This document shows, piece after piece, positions 49,433-62,300 of a DNA stretch of 64,000 nt. Position 1 is the stretch's first letter; each line of letters begins with the position of its first letter. The stretch is from Argopecten irradians (taxonomy: Eukaryota; Mollusca; Bivalvia; Pectinida; Pectinidae). The notes beneath the pieces are model-generated. The model was not told where the DNA came from. It saw only the letters and a list, made by a program, of their open reading frames with translations, and did no database searches. Location: assembly GCF_041381155.1 (NCBI RefSeq), contig NC_091145.1, positions 39,509,882-39,573,881 of the forward strand, written 5' to 3'. A program made the translations under genes and the position numbers.

Positions 49433-52400
49433 GTAAATATGCTGTTATATTTAAATCTTGACATCATAATATTATGTTTCTGTGAAGTTTAATGCCTAAT
49501 GCAGTATCGTGAGTACATGCGTCTACGTTTTTGACGATCGTGTAGACTGATTCCATGGGCATGACCCAGTGGCATTACTAGGCCTGCTACTCTCATAACA
49601 TGAGAGTCGACTGGTCAGCCGTTTTTTACCCATTAGCCGTACTACAGTACTGTACTAGTAAACATAACGTCATGGGATTTAATATCCAGTATCTAACTTG
49701 ACGGTGAGGAAGAAATGAGCCAGCTCTATGTATATCAAATAGGTTGAAGAACCACAATAGGCCTATAGCTACATGTATCTCATTTGAATACACGTGGGAA
49801 CTAGGCTAGCACATCATCAATTTATATCATTGGAGATTCGGACGTGTTTAGATTGTGGGTCGTTTCGCTCAAAGCTTAAGATCAAGTGTACCAACAAAAA
49901 AACGTAAATAGAAAAAATGGTATAAACATTTTGCCTTAGGGTATACGTACTTTCAAAACACACATGCAATAAAAAACATACCTTATCCAGTACCTATGCC
50001 TCATCATGCTACAGTGTAACTACCCGAAACCTAATCGTCTCAAAACTGATCATCTCTAGAAACCGAACATGGATGTCATTTACGGAATGAATTCCTCTTT
50101 ATTAATAGTAAATAAAACTTCCCAAAAGTGATCCCTGATCCCAATTCCGAATGGCGAATACTGGACCGATTTTGAGATCGGAATAACTAAAATGCACTTC
50201 TGAAAACCGGCCTTACCTGAGCGACAATGATAGCTTGCATTGAGGTCTAATCAACCGACCGTGAAATACACATGATACACATGCACCTGTATCCATAGGT
50301 GTCGCATGCCATGTCCTAGGGCATGTATACAGTGTGAAGATGTACACGGTAATTACAGCAGAGAAGGTGATGTAATTATTTAATTATGTCTATTGTTTAG
50401 ATATTTAACGAAGGTCTACCATGTGCAAGGGTTTTGTTTACTGTAGGAAAACAAGCAGAGCTACTGTAGTAATATAGAGAAAGTTTCATATTCAATTTTG
50501 AGAGTTTCAAATGTAAATTCTGTGTATGAAGAAGCCAAAGCCATGTATTGTTTTAGGAAATGACCATGTCATATAATGACCGGCATCGACTGATCATCGT
50601 GTAATTAGATCATATTTAATTTGATCCTTGACATAGCAATCGACCGTATGTAGGTTAGTGCAGACGAGAACATCCCGAAGAACATTCACACAACTAACGT
50701 TTATAAGCGATAACAAAGTCAAGATTGTTGTAACCCATTCCTTTTAAACGTATGATTCTCTCTTTTGTGATAATATTTACATCAACAATTAATATCGGTC
50801 GGTTATAACGAACACTAGGCATACAGTCTGGCAGTATAGTGTAGAAAACAACTTCCGATCGATTAAATATGGAACGATATGATTGATATTTGGTTCACTT
50901 CTCCAAACCCAACCCTCTCTAAACCGGCTGAAATTTTATACACCGACCATGATCGGTTTAGGGAAGTTCCACTGTATTTTGAAAGTTATTATTTTTCTTA
51001 TTAAATTGGAAATCTGAAATTTAAAAAATAAATTCTGTAAAAATGGTAGGATTCCTGAAATATTATACTATAAGCAAGTAAATAATAACTCTCAACTAAA
51101 GAGCACATACAATGCATTAGCAAACAGTTTTGTGCAAAAAGCAATGATTTAATATGTCTAAAACAAATGGTCATTCCAAAACAAAAAAGGGAATAACTCT
51201 TAGTTGTTAAATATTGTAACAAGGTAAGATCAGTGTTCTGCACGCTCTACCGACTGGGCTTAAGGGAAATTCCTTAAGGGAAATTCCTCTAGTGCTAATA
51301 AGCTATTTACAATTAAAGGGACAATTCAATGAGGCTAATTCTGTTACATAACCACGAAGTAAAATATGACATAAATGTTTTGTTCTACACTCATTATGAA
51401 ACTATTACTGTTAAGTAGTATTCCACAATATCGATAGCAATAACAGCAATAATGTAATGTTGAAATGGTTAAATATAGCGTGCAATAATCAGCCCTGAAC
51501 CCAGAAAACTGCTTTTAGTATTGGGTATCGGTTGTTAATTCATAATCAATTACTGCTTAAGGACAATCTACTAATTAACAATTTTATAATCGGATACCAT
51601 TTACAGAAAATTCACATATATTTATATATTTAACATTTTACTTTCTCTGAAGAATTTTAGAAAGATATTCTATGAACCAACACTACAAAGAAGTTTTTCT
51701 TAATTCAAATTATCTTTTATTTAACATTTCATTTTGAAATCTTGTTTTGCACCAGTATACACGTAATAAAGGTTCAGAACAGTAAAATATCAGCACAAAT
51801 TATCTCCCATTTTAATAATCGATTAGTGACTTTAATTTCATAATTGATAGTCTTTAGGAAAATCATAATCGATCGATCATCGATTAAAATCGAGAATGAG
51901 TACTACACCATGTTATATTAGATTCTATTACTATAGCTATAGTACAAAGTGTAAAAGGGGCAGATTGATGGGGCTTATATAAAGATTGAGCTGTGGTTCA
52001 ATTCAATTAAAGGGACAACTCAGTGAGGCTATACAAATTCTGTTACATAACCACGAAGCAAATTATGACATGAATGCATTGTTTTACATTCCTTGTGAAG
52101 CATATATAACAAGAGATTTTGACAAATTTCACGACATTGTTAAGTATTTTGATTGATACCATTGAAATTCAGGTAGCAGGTACAACATGTACACTGTACC
52201 CATAACCGAGCCAAACTGACACACATTAAAGAAATGGAATACATATCAACTGAAGCGTTAGTTGATGAAATTATTTTTAGATAGGAAAATGCATCTAATA
52301 AGGTTAACACACAATTGTAAGAGTGATTTGAGTAGTTGTAGGGCCAGGCATACAATACTTCTGACCACTATGTGTAATGGCGGACAGTCGAGTAAGTGAG

Positions 52401-53223
52401 TTTGAACATTTCACATATATACATTTAATTTCACTACAGTGGGCTTTTCTGGCATATCCAATAAATCTGATTTCTATAAGAACTTTTTTTTTTCGAAATA
52501 TGTGCAAATTTTAATGTACTTTTAGAATTGAATTGTCCTTTTAAAGGTAGAATATATAAATGCCATTGGATACAGATATATTCAATGTAGTGTGTTAATA
52601 TCAAAATTTGCTTCTTTCCTTTTTTAGGCGTCTGACATATGCAGAGGTTGTTTGGGCTATGCCTACTAAACCAGAGTCAACGGCCATGACCATGAAAAAG
52701 GTAACTTTGTTGTCTTATATCATTACCATCTTACTATCTTGTTTTTTGTTGACTTACTAAAGTATTCACATGGAATTAGTTTCTTCTGTGTATAGATACA
52801 TGTAAAGTCTTTAATCATGATATAGGTTGAAATTTTAACAACAATACTGATTTTGGTTACCCGGTATTTAGTTTAACAACCTGTAAACTACCATGGTCAT
52901 TTAAAGATATGCCAGGTTTGTTGGTGGAGGAAAGTTGCAGTACCCAGAGAAAAACTACTGACCAGCAGTCGGTACCTGCCTCACATGGGGTTAGAACTCT
53001 TAACCCAGAAGTGCAGGGCTTTTGGCAATCTGAACATCGAATTAACCACTCAGTCACCACAGCCCCTGATCATGGTTAACAATACAATTAAGACAAGCTC
53101 AACACACATATTCTAAAAGTAAAATGCAAGTCCTTTTATTGGCAATTCAATTATTACTACCAATTAGTCCCATGCCGGTGAAACTGGGTTAATTACAGCT
53201 GTGTTAGTGTCCATCTATATCTT

Positions 53224-53257
<34 letters not shown>

Positions 53258-53276
53258 GTTGTCTGTCTTCTGTCTG

Positions 53277-53338
<62 letters not shown>

Positions 53339-56300
53339 TCTGTCTGTCTGTCTGTCTGTCAGTCAAGATTATGGCTTTCAGACAAGAACTTTATTTTTTT
53401 ATTTTTGAATTTATCTTATTTTAAAGGAACTAATGAAGGTGTCATCTCCAAGACGATCAAGAAAGATGCCAAAAATACAAACAAAGGTGAATATTGTTTT
53501 GATATATAATTGATGGGTTGCCAACCAGCTGTCAGTTAGACTGTCCGGGTACGTACAATTGACTTTGCATTTTGTATTATGTATGCTACAACATTGGATG
53601 GGTATACGTGTGAGCATGAGGTATGGCTATATACTGCCTGCTGAGGATAACTTTATAAAGGACTATTTATATAGATATCTCTTCAGGTCATGACAGTCTG
53701 TACCATATGGCAATTTTCATTTTAGATTGTGTTTATATTTAAGGAACTAATGAAGCTTAAGGTGTCCCCTAGTGCTCCAAGGCAATCAAGATTTGGAACA
53801 ACGCACAAAATACCAACTAAGGTAAATATTGTTTTTCTCCAAATACTACCAAGCAATGCAATTCTGTCTTCATTCCACCTTAATACTAGCTAATTTACCA
53901 ACACACACATAGCATTTAAAAAATTAATAACTATCAGAGAACATGTTGAGGCTAGAGTAAACAATTTATTAATACTTAAGTATCATTCAGGGTTTGGGTT
54001 AAAAAAAAAATGACTCTAGTTGGGCTCCAACTATTCCCATAGCCTGAGTGCCCTGCAGGAAGGGCGTAAGAATTGTACCTGCTGCCCCTATTGCATGATA
54101 GTAAAAAGCAACTAAATTAGGAAATGCGTTCCGCAGCAATGGGTAAAAAGCCTATCATAAGTAAGAGGTTAGACACAATTTAGTGTTGTTAAGTATCTTG
54201 TCATGCTATACTTCCAGTATTGTTGGAGTAGGCTATGACATAATCAGAAACAGGTATAATTACAAATCTTTATTATTTCAATCTCATGTATATCAAAATT
54301 GTGTTTATATTTGAAGAAACGTTTTAACATGCCGATGGTAGCCTACCAGGAAAAAACCAGGAGAAAGTCACTGATGATACAACCTAAGGTATGCTAATAT
54401 TGATTTTTCAACATTTAATATTTTTTTATTTTATTTTGGTTCTTTTTATGTAGTAAAATCCTGTTTTCATAATACATTGTAATTATCATACCACTCATTG
54501 GTTAATGCTATGTAACTTTATTGATAGCAATCATTTAATTCCTCCATGAGTATAATTCAAATATTAAATATTTGTTTTCAACAGTTTAGATAAATCATGC
54601 ACGATCCATATGCTAATACATAGTCTGCTCTTTTTACGACAGCAGATCTAGAATGTATGAATGATTAGCTGTAATAATACTTTCAGTGTTACCCGTCCTT
54701 ATCATTAGAGGAAATATGTTTGATTTATGTGCTTTGAGTGACCTCTGCTGCATCTGATTTTCCCTTCTTTTGTTTCAAAGAGCAGACATTTCACAAATTT
54801 TTCTTTTGAAGTTCAAAAATAGTGCTGTATTTGTTTTAATTAATTCTATGTGTAATATCTTTAACCCCTAGCTGTTTAAAGTTGAATATAGAGATTTAGT
54901 CTATATTGGAAGTCATGTAATGCTTTTGCTTTTAATGTTATATATGCTTGTTACTGATTTGAATATGCTTTGTTGTGTGTTTGATATGTTAAATGTGGAA
55001 GTTTATTTACTTTTTCACTGCAGTCCTCACTTAAAAATGATGAACATGTTTATCAACGGTATACATTTGAAAATCTTACGTTGATTAATATTGTTGATAC
55101 TAAATACTGTTAAGCATAAGAATGAATTAGTCTTGCATATTAATATTGTTTTAACTAACATGATACTGCTTTGTGTTTACGTAGAAAAATCCATATTATT
55201 GTAATTAGGCCCTAATAGTAATCAGTTTGTCCGTCCATCTGCCTTTTAATTCCAGATAAATATGACCTGTTTGATGTCTTAACTACTTTTCAGGACAAAA
55301 TGTACCAGCAGTAGAATGTTCACTTTAAAGTCTTTCTTTCTTAAGTTTTGGAAGCATTAATATATTATGTTCTGTTTTTATTTGTTATAACATGTGCATA
55401 CACATAATGTACATCACAGTCACATACATGTCTGATCTTAATAGTTTACATCTTAAGATATATATATAAGAATTGGATGAAATCTGATCCTACTGTTTAT
55501 GAAGAGATATAGGAAAAGCATGAAAGACTAATCTTAATATTTTACATCAAGATATAGAAAAAGCATGAAAGTCTTATAGTTAGGAATTGGATGCATCTTA
55601 TTGATGACTTGCATTGCTTGCAGTTGACCTGTTTCAAGGATCATTTTGGATGAACAATTTGATGCATAATTTTCAATATGTGTATTTTGATATATAGCAG
55701 TGAAATTTTATATCACATTTTTGAGAAACTTGTTTTTCACATAAACTTTAATTTTAAGCTCACCAAAACAATCCTCATACTTATTAGTATTTGTTTTATG
55801 AATGCCAAAAATGATACAAATTATTACTTGATAAGAATGAATTTACGATTGCAATTGACGCATATCAACTTTATCTGCTGTAAATGGTTCAAGGATTGTT
55901 TATGTTAAAGTTATTCATGTTTACAATAATTTTCAGATTTAATCAAACCTTTTCCAAGAGAGTTAAAATAAAAATATTTGATTAAATACATGTACATGTG
56001 TACATACAATTTGTATGTACATACATATGTATATCAAAGATACAATTTGTACATACATACATATGTATATCAAAGATACAATTTGTACATACATACATAT
56101 GTATATCAAAGATAGAAATGTTATGATGTTAACACCTGTTAAATTTGTCAGTTGAATTTGGGTGGGGTTATCATTTTAACAACAGATAAGAATTAAATAG
56201 GGCAGTCATAACATTGACGGTACATGCACTCTTGCTTTTTCCACTGTATAATTATGTATTGAGTGTGATGTCAATATAATGAAGTACTGTAGCTTGTGTG

Positions 56301-59300
56301 TGCTCATTTGAATGTTATATTGTGATATCTTTTGCTATGTTCTTCATAACCACCTCAATATATCCCTTTGTTGTCTTCTTAATTTTTTTCTGGTTTTGTT
56401 TTTATCTATTTTAAATTTTCTTTGTACTAAATCAGTTATATTTATAAGTAGATATATTTAGGTATTTATAAGATATGTATTGCATAATTACATTTCATAA
56501 TTTTTTTTACTTTTATACACATGTAATTTATAAATATATGTATTGATCCAAAATCAGTGAACTTCCGGTATATTTATAGGGTATGCATTGAGATCACGGA
56601 AGACTTGACCATCATCCTAAAAGCAAAGTCAATAAGATCAATTTTTCGAAGGAACGGTGTAAAGGTAAGCTCCATGCTTTTATTTGAATTTCTATAGAAA
56701 CATAAATAACTTTATTATTTGTTCTCTTGTCTGTCAACGAGAAAATTGTTACAGTAACTTTTAAGTTCTTAACACTTTTGACTCTTTAAAAGCCATTTAA
56801 ATTTGAATATTGTTTGTCAATTGCAGCAGGGTCAACCAAACAAAAAATGTGTACGTTCAAGTTTTACAAGAAAACGGAAAGAAGTAAGTATGACACCATG
56901 CGACCATGCAAGCCAAAAAATATCTTTAAACAACTTCTTCTCAATAACCAAGAGGCCGAAAGAGGTTTTATTGTTATTGGGCCCCTGGCATGTTGGGGTG
57001 AAGGGCTACCAAATTTGTTCAAATGAATGACCTTGACCTTCATTCAAGGTTACAGGGGTCAGATTGACAAAAATCTTTAAACAACTTCTTATCAACAACA
57101 AACAGACCTAGACACCTGATATTACCTGTTTCATGCATAGAAATTCTTATTGACTCTCTTATGTGTTGAGTATATGCACTATGAATACCAAATAGCAGGT
57201 GAGCAATTCAGGCCCATTGGGAACTTGTTTTGCCAATGGTATGTTGTGAAATAACTCTTCAGATATCTGTCAAATTTGGTATGATACTTTTTATAGGTAA
57301 TAAATTATCAGCACTTTCAAGACATTTTATAAGCGCTCACTTCTGAAAAAAACATTGCAATACAATTGATTTCTGTATTAGAGTAGATGAATTATATTGG
57401 TAATTATTTTATTATTATAGGTAATCAACCTTCCAACTGGAGTTCATTGTTGTGGTATTTACCACAACAATGACTTCAAATACCTCGATCACTTCAAGAA
57501 ACATCACTTGGAAACAGGTATGTATTTCCTAGATTTCCAACTAACATGCTACATAGAATATGTCTATCCAATTGCATTCATACCACATTGAAACACTGTT
57601 CAATCTCTATATATTGTAAACCAACTGATTTTTGTGTGCAATTAAGTGTCCTGAATGATCAGAAATGGCAAAAAATAATTGCCTCCAAAATCCTCTGAGC
57701 ACAGATACATTATTAAATCACTCTGATACATTATTATATAAGTATGTGACTTAAAATCATGAAACTGTGAAAAGGTCATTAATAGACATGGAAGGCTGGG
57801 CTTTCTTTAACTTTCTAGTTTGCTTAGCAAAGTTGCAAAAATGTGATTTTTTTTCTTTCTAAATATGAATTTCATTAAGCAAATTGTTCATTTTAATGAA
57901 AAACGTTAGATCACTTTGAAGCTCTAAAATATGTATGTTATGCATCAATTGAAAAGCACAAGCATACAAATATATGTTACATTTAGCTCCCAATCATTCC
58001 TTCAAACATACTCCTTCATGCATGATTTTACTTTACATCTCTTCAACATTAAATTATATATGGTAACATAACTGATTAACTTATCAACACTTTTAGACTT
58101 GCTTTGAAAGCAATACAAGTGAAAAAATAGAAAATGCAGCGAAAGCATGAAAGGAAAAGTAGTCGATATTGGACAGGTTGTATAGTTGATTGAGATTAAG
58201 TCGTGCATATAAATGTCACCGATGTTGGAGCGTGTGTCAGCGTGATTGGATATCGGGCGAGTGAATCAAACTTTTGCGTTTCATGTTAATTAGGATGATT
58301 TAATTAATTTTATTTTAATTTGGTTTACATTAGCCTTCAGATGATTTTTCACAGTTAATTATTTTTAAATAAACATAAATATTATTCATTATAATCAACG
58401 GCAATGACCATGCATCCACAGTTGTATACCGAAAAATGGCTCTACTTTTACTGTTGTGTCGCTAACCTGCTTGTGTTTCAATAGAAATAAGTAATTATTG
58501 TCTTTTTGTATTATTGTGATAATTTCATATTTATGCTGCAACTTATTTTTTACAGCTACTGATAAGCAAGACATATCACTTCCTATCACCAGGACAACGC
58601 TAAGAAGGGGAGTTCAATCGGAGGATAGCGATAAGTGTACAGGTTCCAAAGGGGAGGAGACAGTGGGGTTTCTACACCAGAACCCTACATTTGTCTTCAC
58701 ACACTCTGACTCAAAAAGGTTGTTGTGTTGTGAAGATGTGGAATCAAATCCTGAGTTTGACTCAAAAAGGTAGTTAATAATTCATCAATTATAACATTAT
58801 TTTATTAATATACATAATCTGTATTCAGATAAAATGAGTAAAGCAAAGACTTCAATACCAAGATTGAAACCTAATGTTTGATATATGAACAGATCTTTTT
58901 ATGGTAAATGGACTAAAAATTAGACAATGTAAAATAGGTGAAGTAGTAAACTGTGGTGCATTTCAGAGAATGTTTTTTATATCAAAATTAATGATGTTAA
59001 TCAAAACGTTTCATGCTATGTTATATTGACTGAATCCTTTTGAAATTGTAGTGTATGCATGAGATGTGCCGGGGTATTGAATCGATCAGGTTTTCCTCTA
59101 TTCATGACCTATCTTGTCACATATCAGCATATCATGTATTTGATATAATATGTGGATGGGATGGTTGTGTTTGGGGAGGACCTGATGTGGTTGATCGAGA
59201 GATGGAGACACATATACTGAAACATGTATATATGGTAAGTACATGTATAGCAATAACATATTGATTGTTGTAATTAATATATTTATCAATAACTTATTAT

Positions 59301-62300
59301 TAATAATATATGTTTTTAAATTCTATTTTTTCAAACGTATGTGTAAGGATTGTAAGTAACTATGACCCAAAGATGTTCATATCCGTGTTTTTTATCCTAT
59401 AAGTCTTTATATCTTTGTAATTTTAGTCCACCATATTTGACTCATTTGAGTCATGGTGCCAAGCTCTTCCATCTGGATCTTTTGATGAAAATGACACCGA
59501 TCTACGCCTTTGCCCCCCTGCCTTGGTTAGTATGGTTTTTGGCTATTTTAGTTTCATTAAAGATTAACTTGAATAGGTTTTTTTTTTTTATGTTATGGAA
59601 AGAGAGTACACTCAGATGTTGTTATACATCCATAACAAAACATCTATTCAAATCAATCCTTATAATTCAATTAACTAAAGGTAATGTTTGCAATATTCAA
59701 AATTCATTTTGGGACTCTTTTGTCTATGAAATCATTACATGGTCATTTCAGCCAATCAGAAGCAAAGTTACAAATGACAATACCATTTTTTCCTTTATTA
59801 ACTGATAAAGTAAATTTTTAAGCCAATGAAAATGCTCATAACAAACAAAACTGAATTATTGCGATAAAATGTTAAATGTAAGTTATTGTCTGTGTGCAAA
59901 TATTGACTGCCGTGTCTATAATGTCTATATCAGTGTTAATGCCATTTACATGTACAGGACATATTTTTCTACCAATAGATACAATTATCAATTAGTATAT
60001 AGCCAGTTATTTTGTACGTATCTTGTGATTATTATTTTTACTTTTACACAGAGAGAAAACTTTGATGAGCTTCTCCTGGATTCCAGTTTCCCCATTAAGA
60101 AACGGTACACCTTATTTGACCATAAGATGTACCTCTTTCATTTTCAACAAAAGGAACCAGAAGAATACCGTAAACAAGTTGAAAGTTTTGTTTCAAGGCA
60201 GCCAGCGGGCAAATGGGAATTTAAGGGCAATCAGTATACAGTTGTCAATGAACAATATGAGTTGAATACAGGTACCAACAAAGATTTAAATGTACCTCTT
60301 TTTACAGATGTTTACTGTGTGAAAATGCCTGACAACACTGATAGACGTAAACCACAAACTTCCAGACCTGAGTTAATAGGAACTAATTTTACACTTCATA
60401 TACAAGAAAAGGAAAAAACTGTAAAAAAAAAGGAAAATACATCATACCCAACCAGAATCACTAGACTTTCCTTGGAAGGGAAATTTATTGGACAATTTGA
60501 AAAAATGCAAAAATGCAATAGTTGCTGAATCAAAGATTCTTGAGTATTTACATGACAGAACTTTTATATCAAGTAATTCAAAATTTTTGTTAGAGGCAGA
60601 AGATTGTGGTGTTCGGCTTTCAACATCTCCTGATACTAGTGAAGGTGTATTTATGTGTAATGTTTTTCAAGTTGATATTGAAGGCAAAAATATTTTTTAT
60701 GCTAGATTTATTGAATCCGGCTGTTACACAGGTTTTATGTCCCAATTTGGAATTGATCGGTTAGTTGAGATGTTCAATATATCACCAGATTCATTGTTTT
60801 TGAATCAAGTAATTACAACAAATGATATAGAATCTTTAATCAAAAAGAGGGAAAATATCCGTGCCATGAAAGGAAAGAAAGGAAGAAATGACAAAAATTA
60901 TAGATATAGCCTAGATAATTTGAAAAAGCAAATAGGGCATTGTATACATCAGGCCTCAATTTGTGATGTCGATTTTGTTTTTAATCTATCACATTGTGTT
61001 CGAAAGGGTTTTCATGCCAAGATAGAGTCAGGGTGTACGGATGACTGGTTTTTTCACACAAATCTTCTTAACGATTCAAAAAAACAGTGGCAGGACAAAC
61101 TACAATCATTTCCTCTGCAAAGGTGTGTACAGCCTGCCATTCTTTCTGAACAGTTTGCTGAAGAAGTATTTCCCTGCTCATTATCATTGTTGCAGCAATC
61201 AGTTTTCATAAATTACTTGTCAAATTCGCATTCAATGACCAAAGAAAGAGTAAGATTTGAGGAAAGACTGCCGATATCAAAAACACTTCCAAAGACTTTT
61301 CGTAATCAGATTACATGGCTGTATTTAAGAAAAGATATTGTAAAATTAGTTACGGTTTTCAAAGACTGCATAAATATAGACTCTAGTACTGATAAAAATG
61401 AAAATCTGTCATTTGCAGCTTTGCATTCAAATTTTAATAACATTAATAGAAGCGATTCAGCTTCTTCAACACAGCACAAAAATGGCATAGCAACGAGAGA
61501 AATGCTTTCAGAGGTTCTTGGAAGTACTCCAATTGAAAATTTAGCTGAAACCTGCACTATTTTTGATGGTTTTAAGCGAGATATAGTCCAATCTGGTTCA
61601 TTACATATTCGTTCCAATACTGAAAATAAAACAGTTGTACTTCTTAATGATTATAATCCTGAAAATGGTAAATTTTCTATATATGACTATGTTCATACCT
61701 CTAGAGAAAGAACAGAGGATGGTTTTGTGTTCAAGTGTTCTTGTAGAACTTATAAAACTCTTATTGAATGTGCACGAGGAGAAGATGTTTTTCAAAACAG
61801 TTTGATTGATGCTTCAACTTGCGTAAAATGTATGCATTGTCGTTTTCTGAAAGAGTGCATCATGCAGAAGCTTATGAATGCTTCAAGTGGTGAAACAAGT
61901 TTGGATGCAAAAATAGCTGAAGGGTTAACATATTGTAATCAGCCATTTGTTACTTTAAGTGGTAGGAATAATACTAAAAAGTTTTCAGTATCTAATTCCC
62001 ATGGAGATCTTTCATTTGTACATATTACATTTAATGCATCCACCAACAGGTATGTCATTTCGTGTTTAAATGGTTACTGTAAATCTGTTAAAGGTGCGAA
62101 GAGAAATATTGATTTATTTGATAATAATGACTCGCTTTGTGAACATTTAAAATCCATTCATGAGTCAAATGAGTGGCAAAACTTTAAAGTGGAAAGAAAT
62201 GATTTTGATCAAGAAACTTTTGACAGTGATTCTCATGAAGACCTTCCAGAGATTGAAATAGAAATTGGTTCAGAACTTCTGGTAGATTCAGAGGATAGTC

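Noticed and set aside
53201-53509. Cysteine-rich protein LSVCLSVC...
   Set aside because: A translation of the (CTGT)n microsatellite fused to the wrong frame of the ELMK exon.
59362-59805. 147-codon plus-strand frame as an independent gene
   Set aside because: It overlaps the 59427-59525 exon in another frame and runs through its donor into intron.
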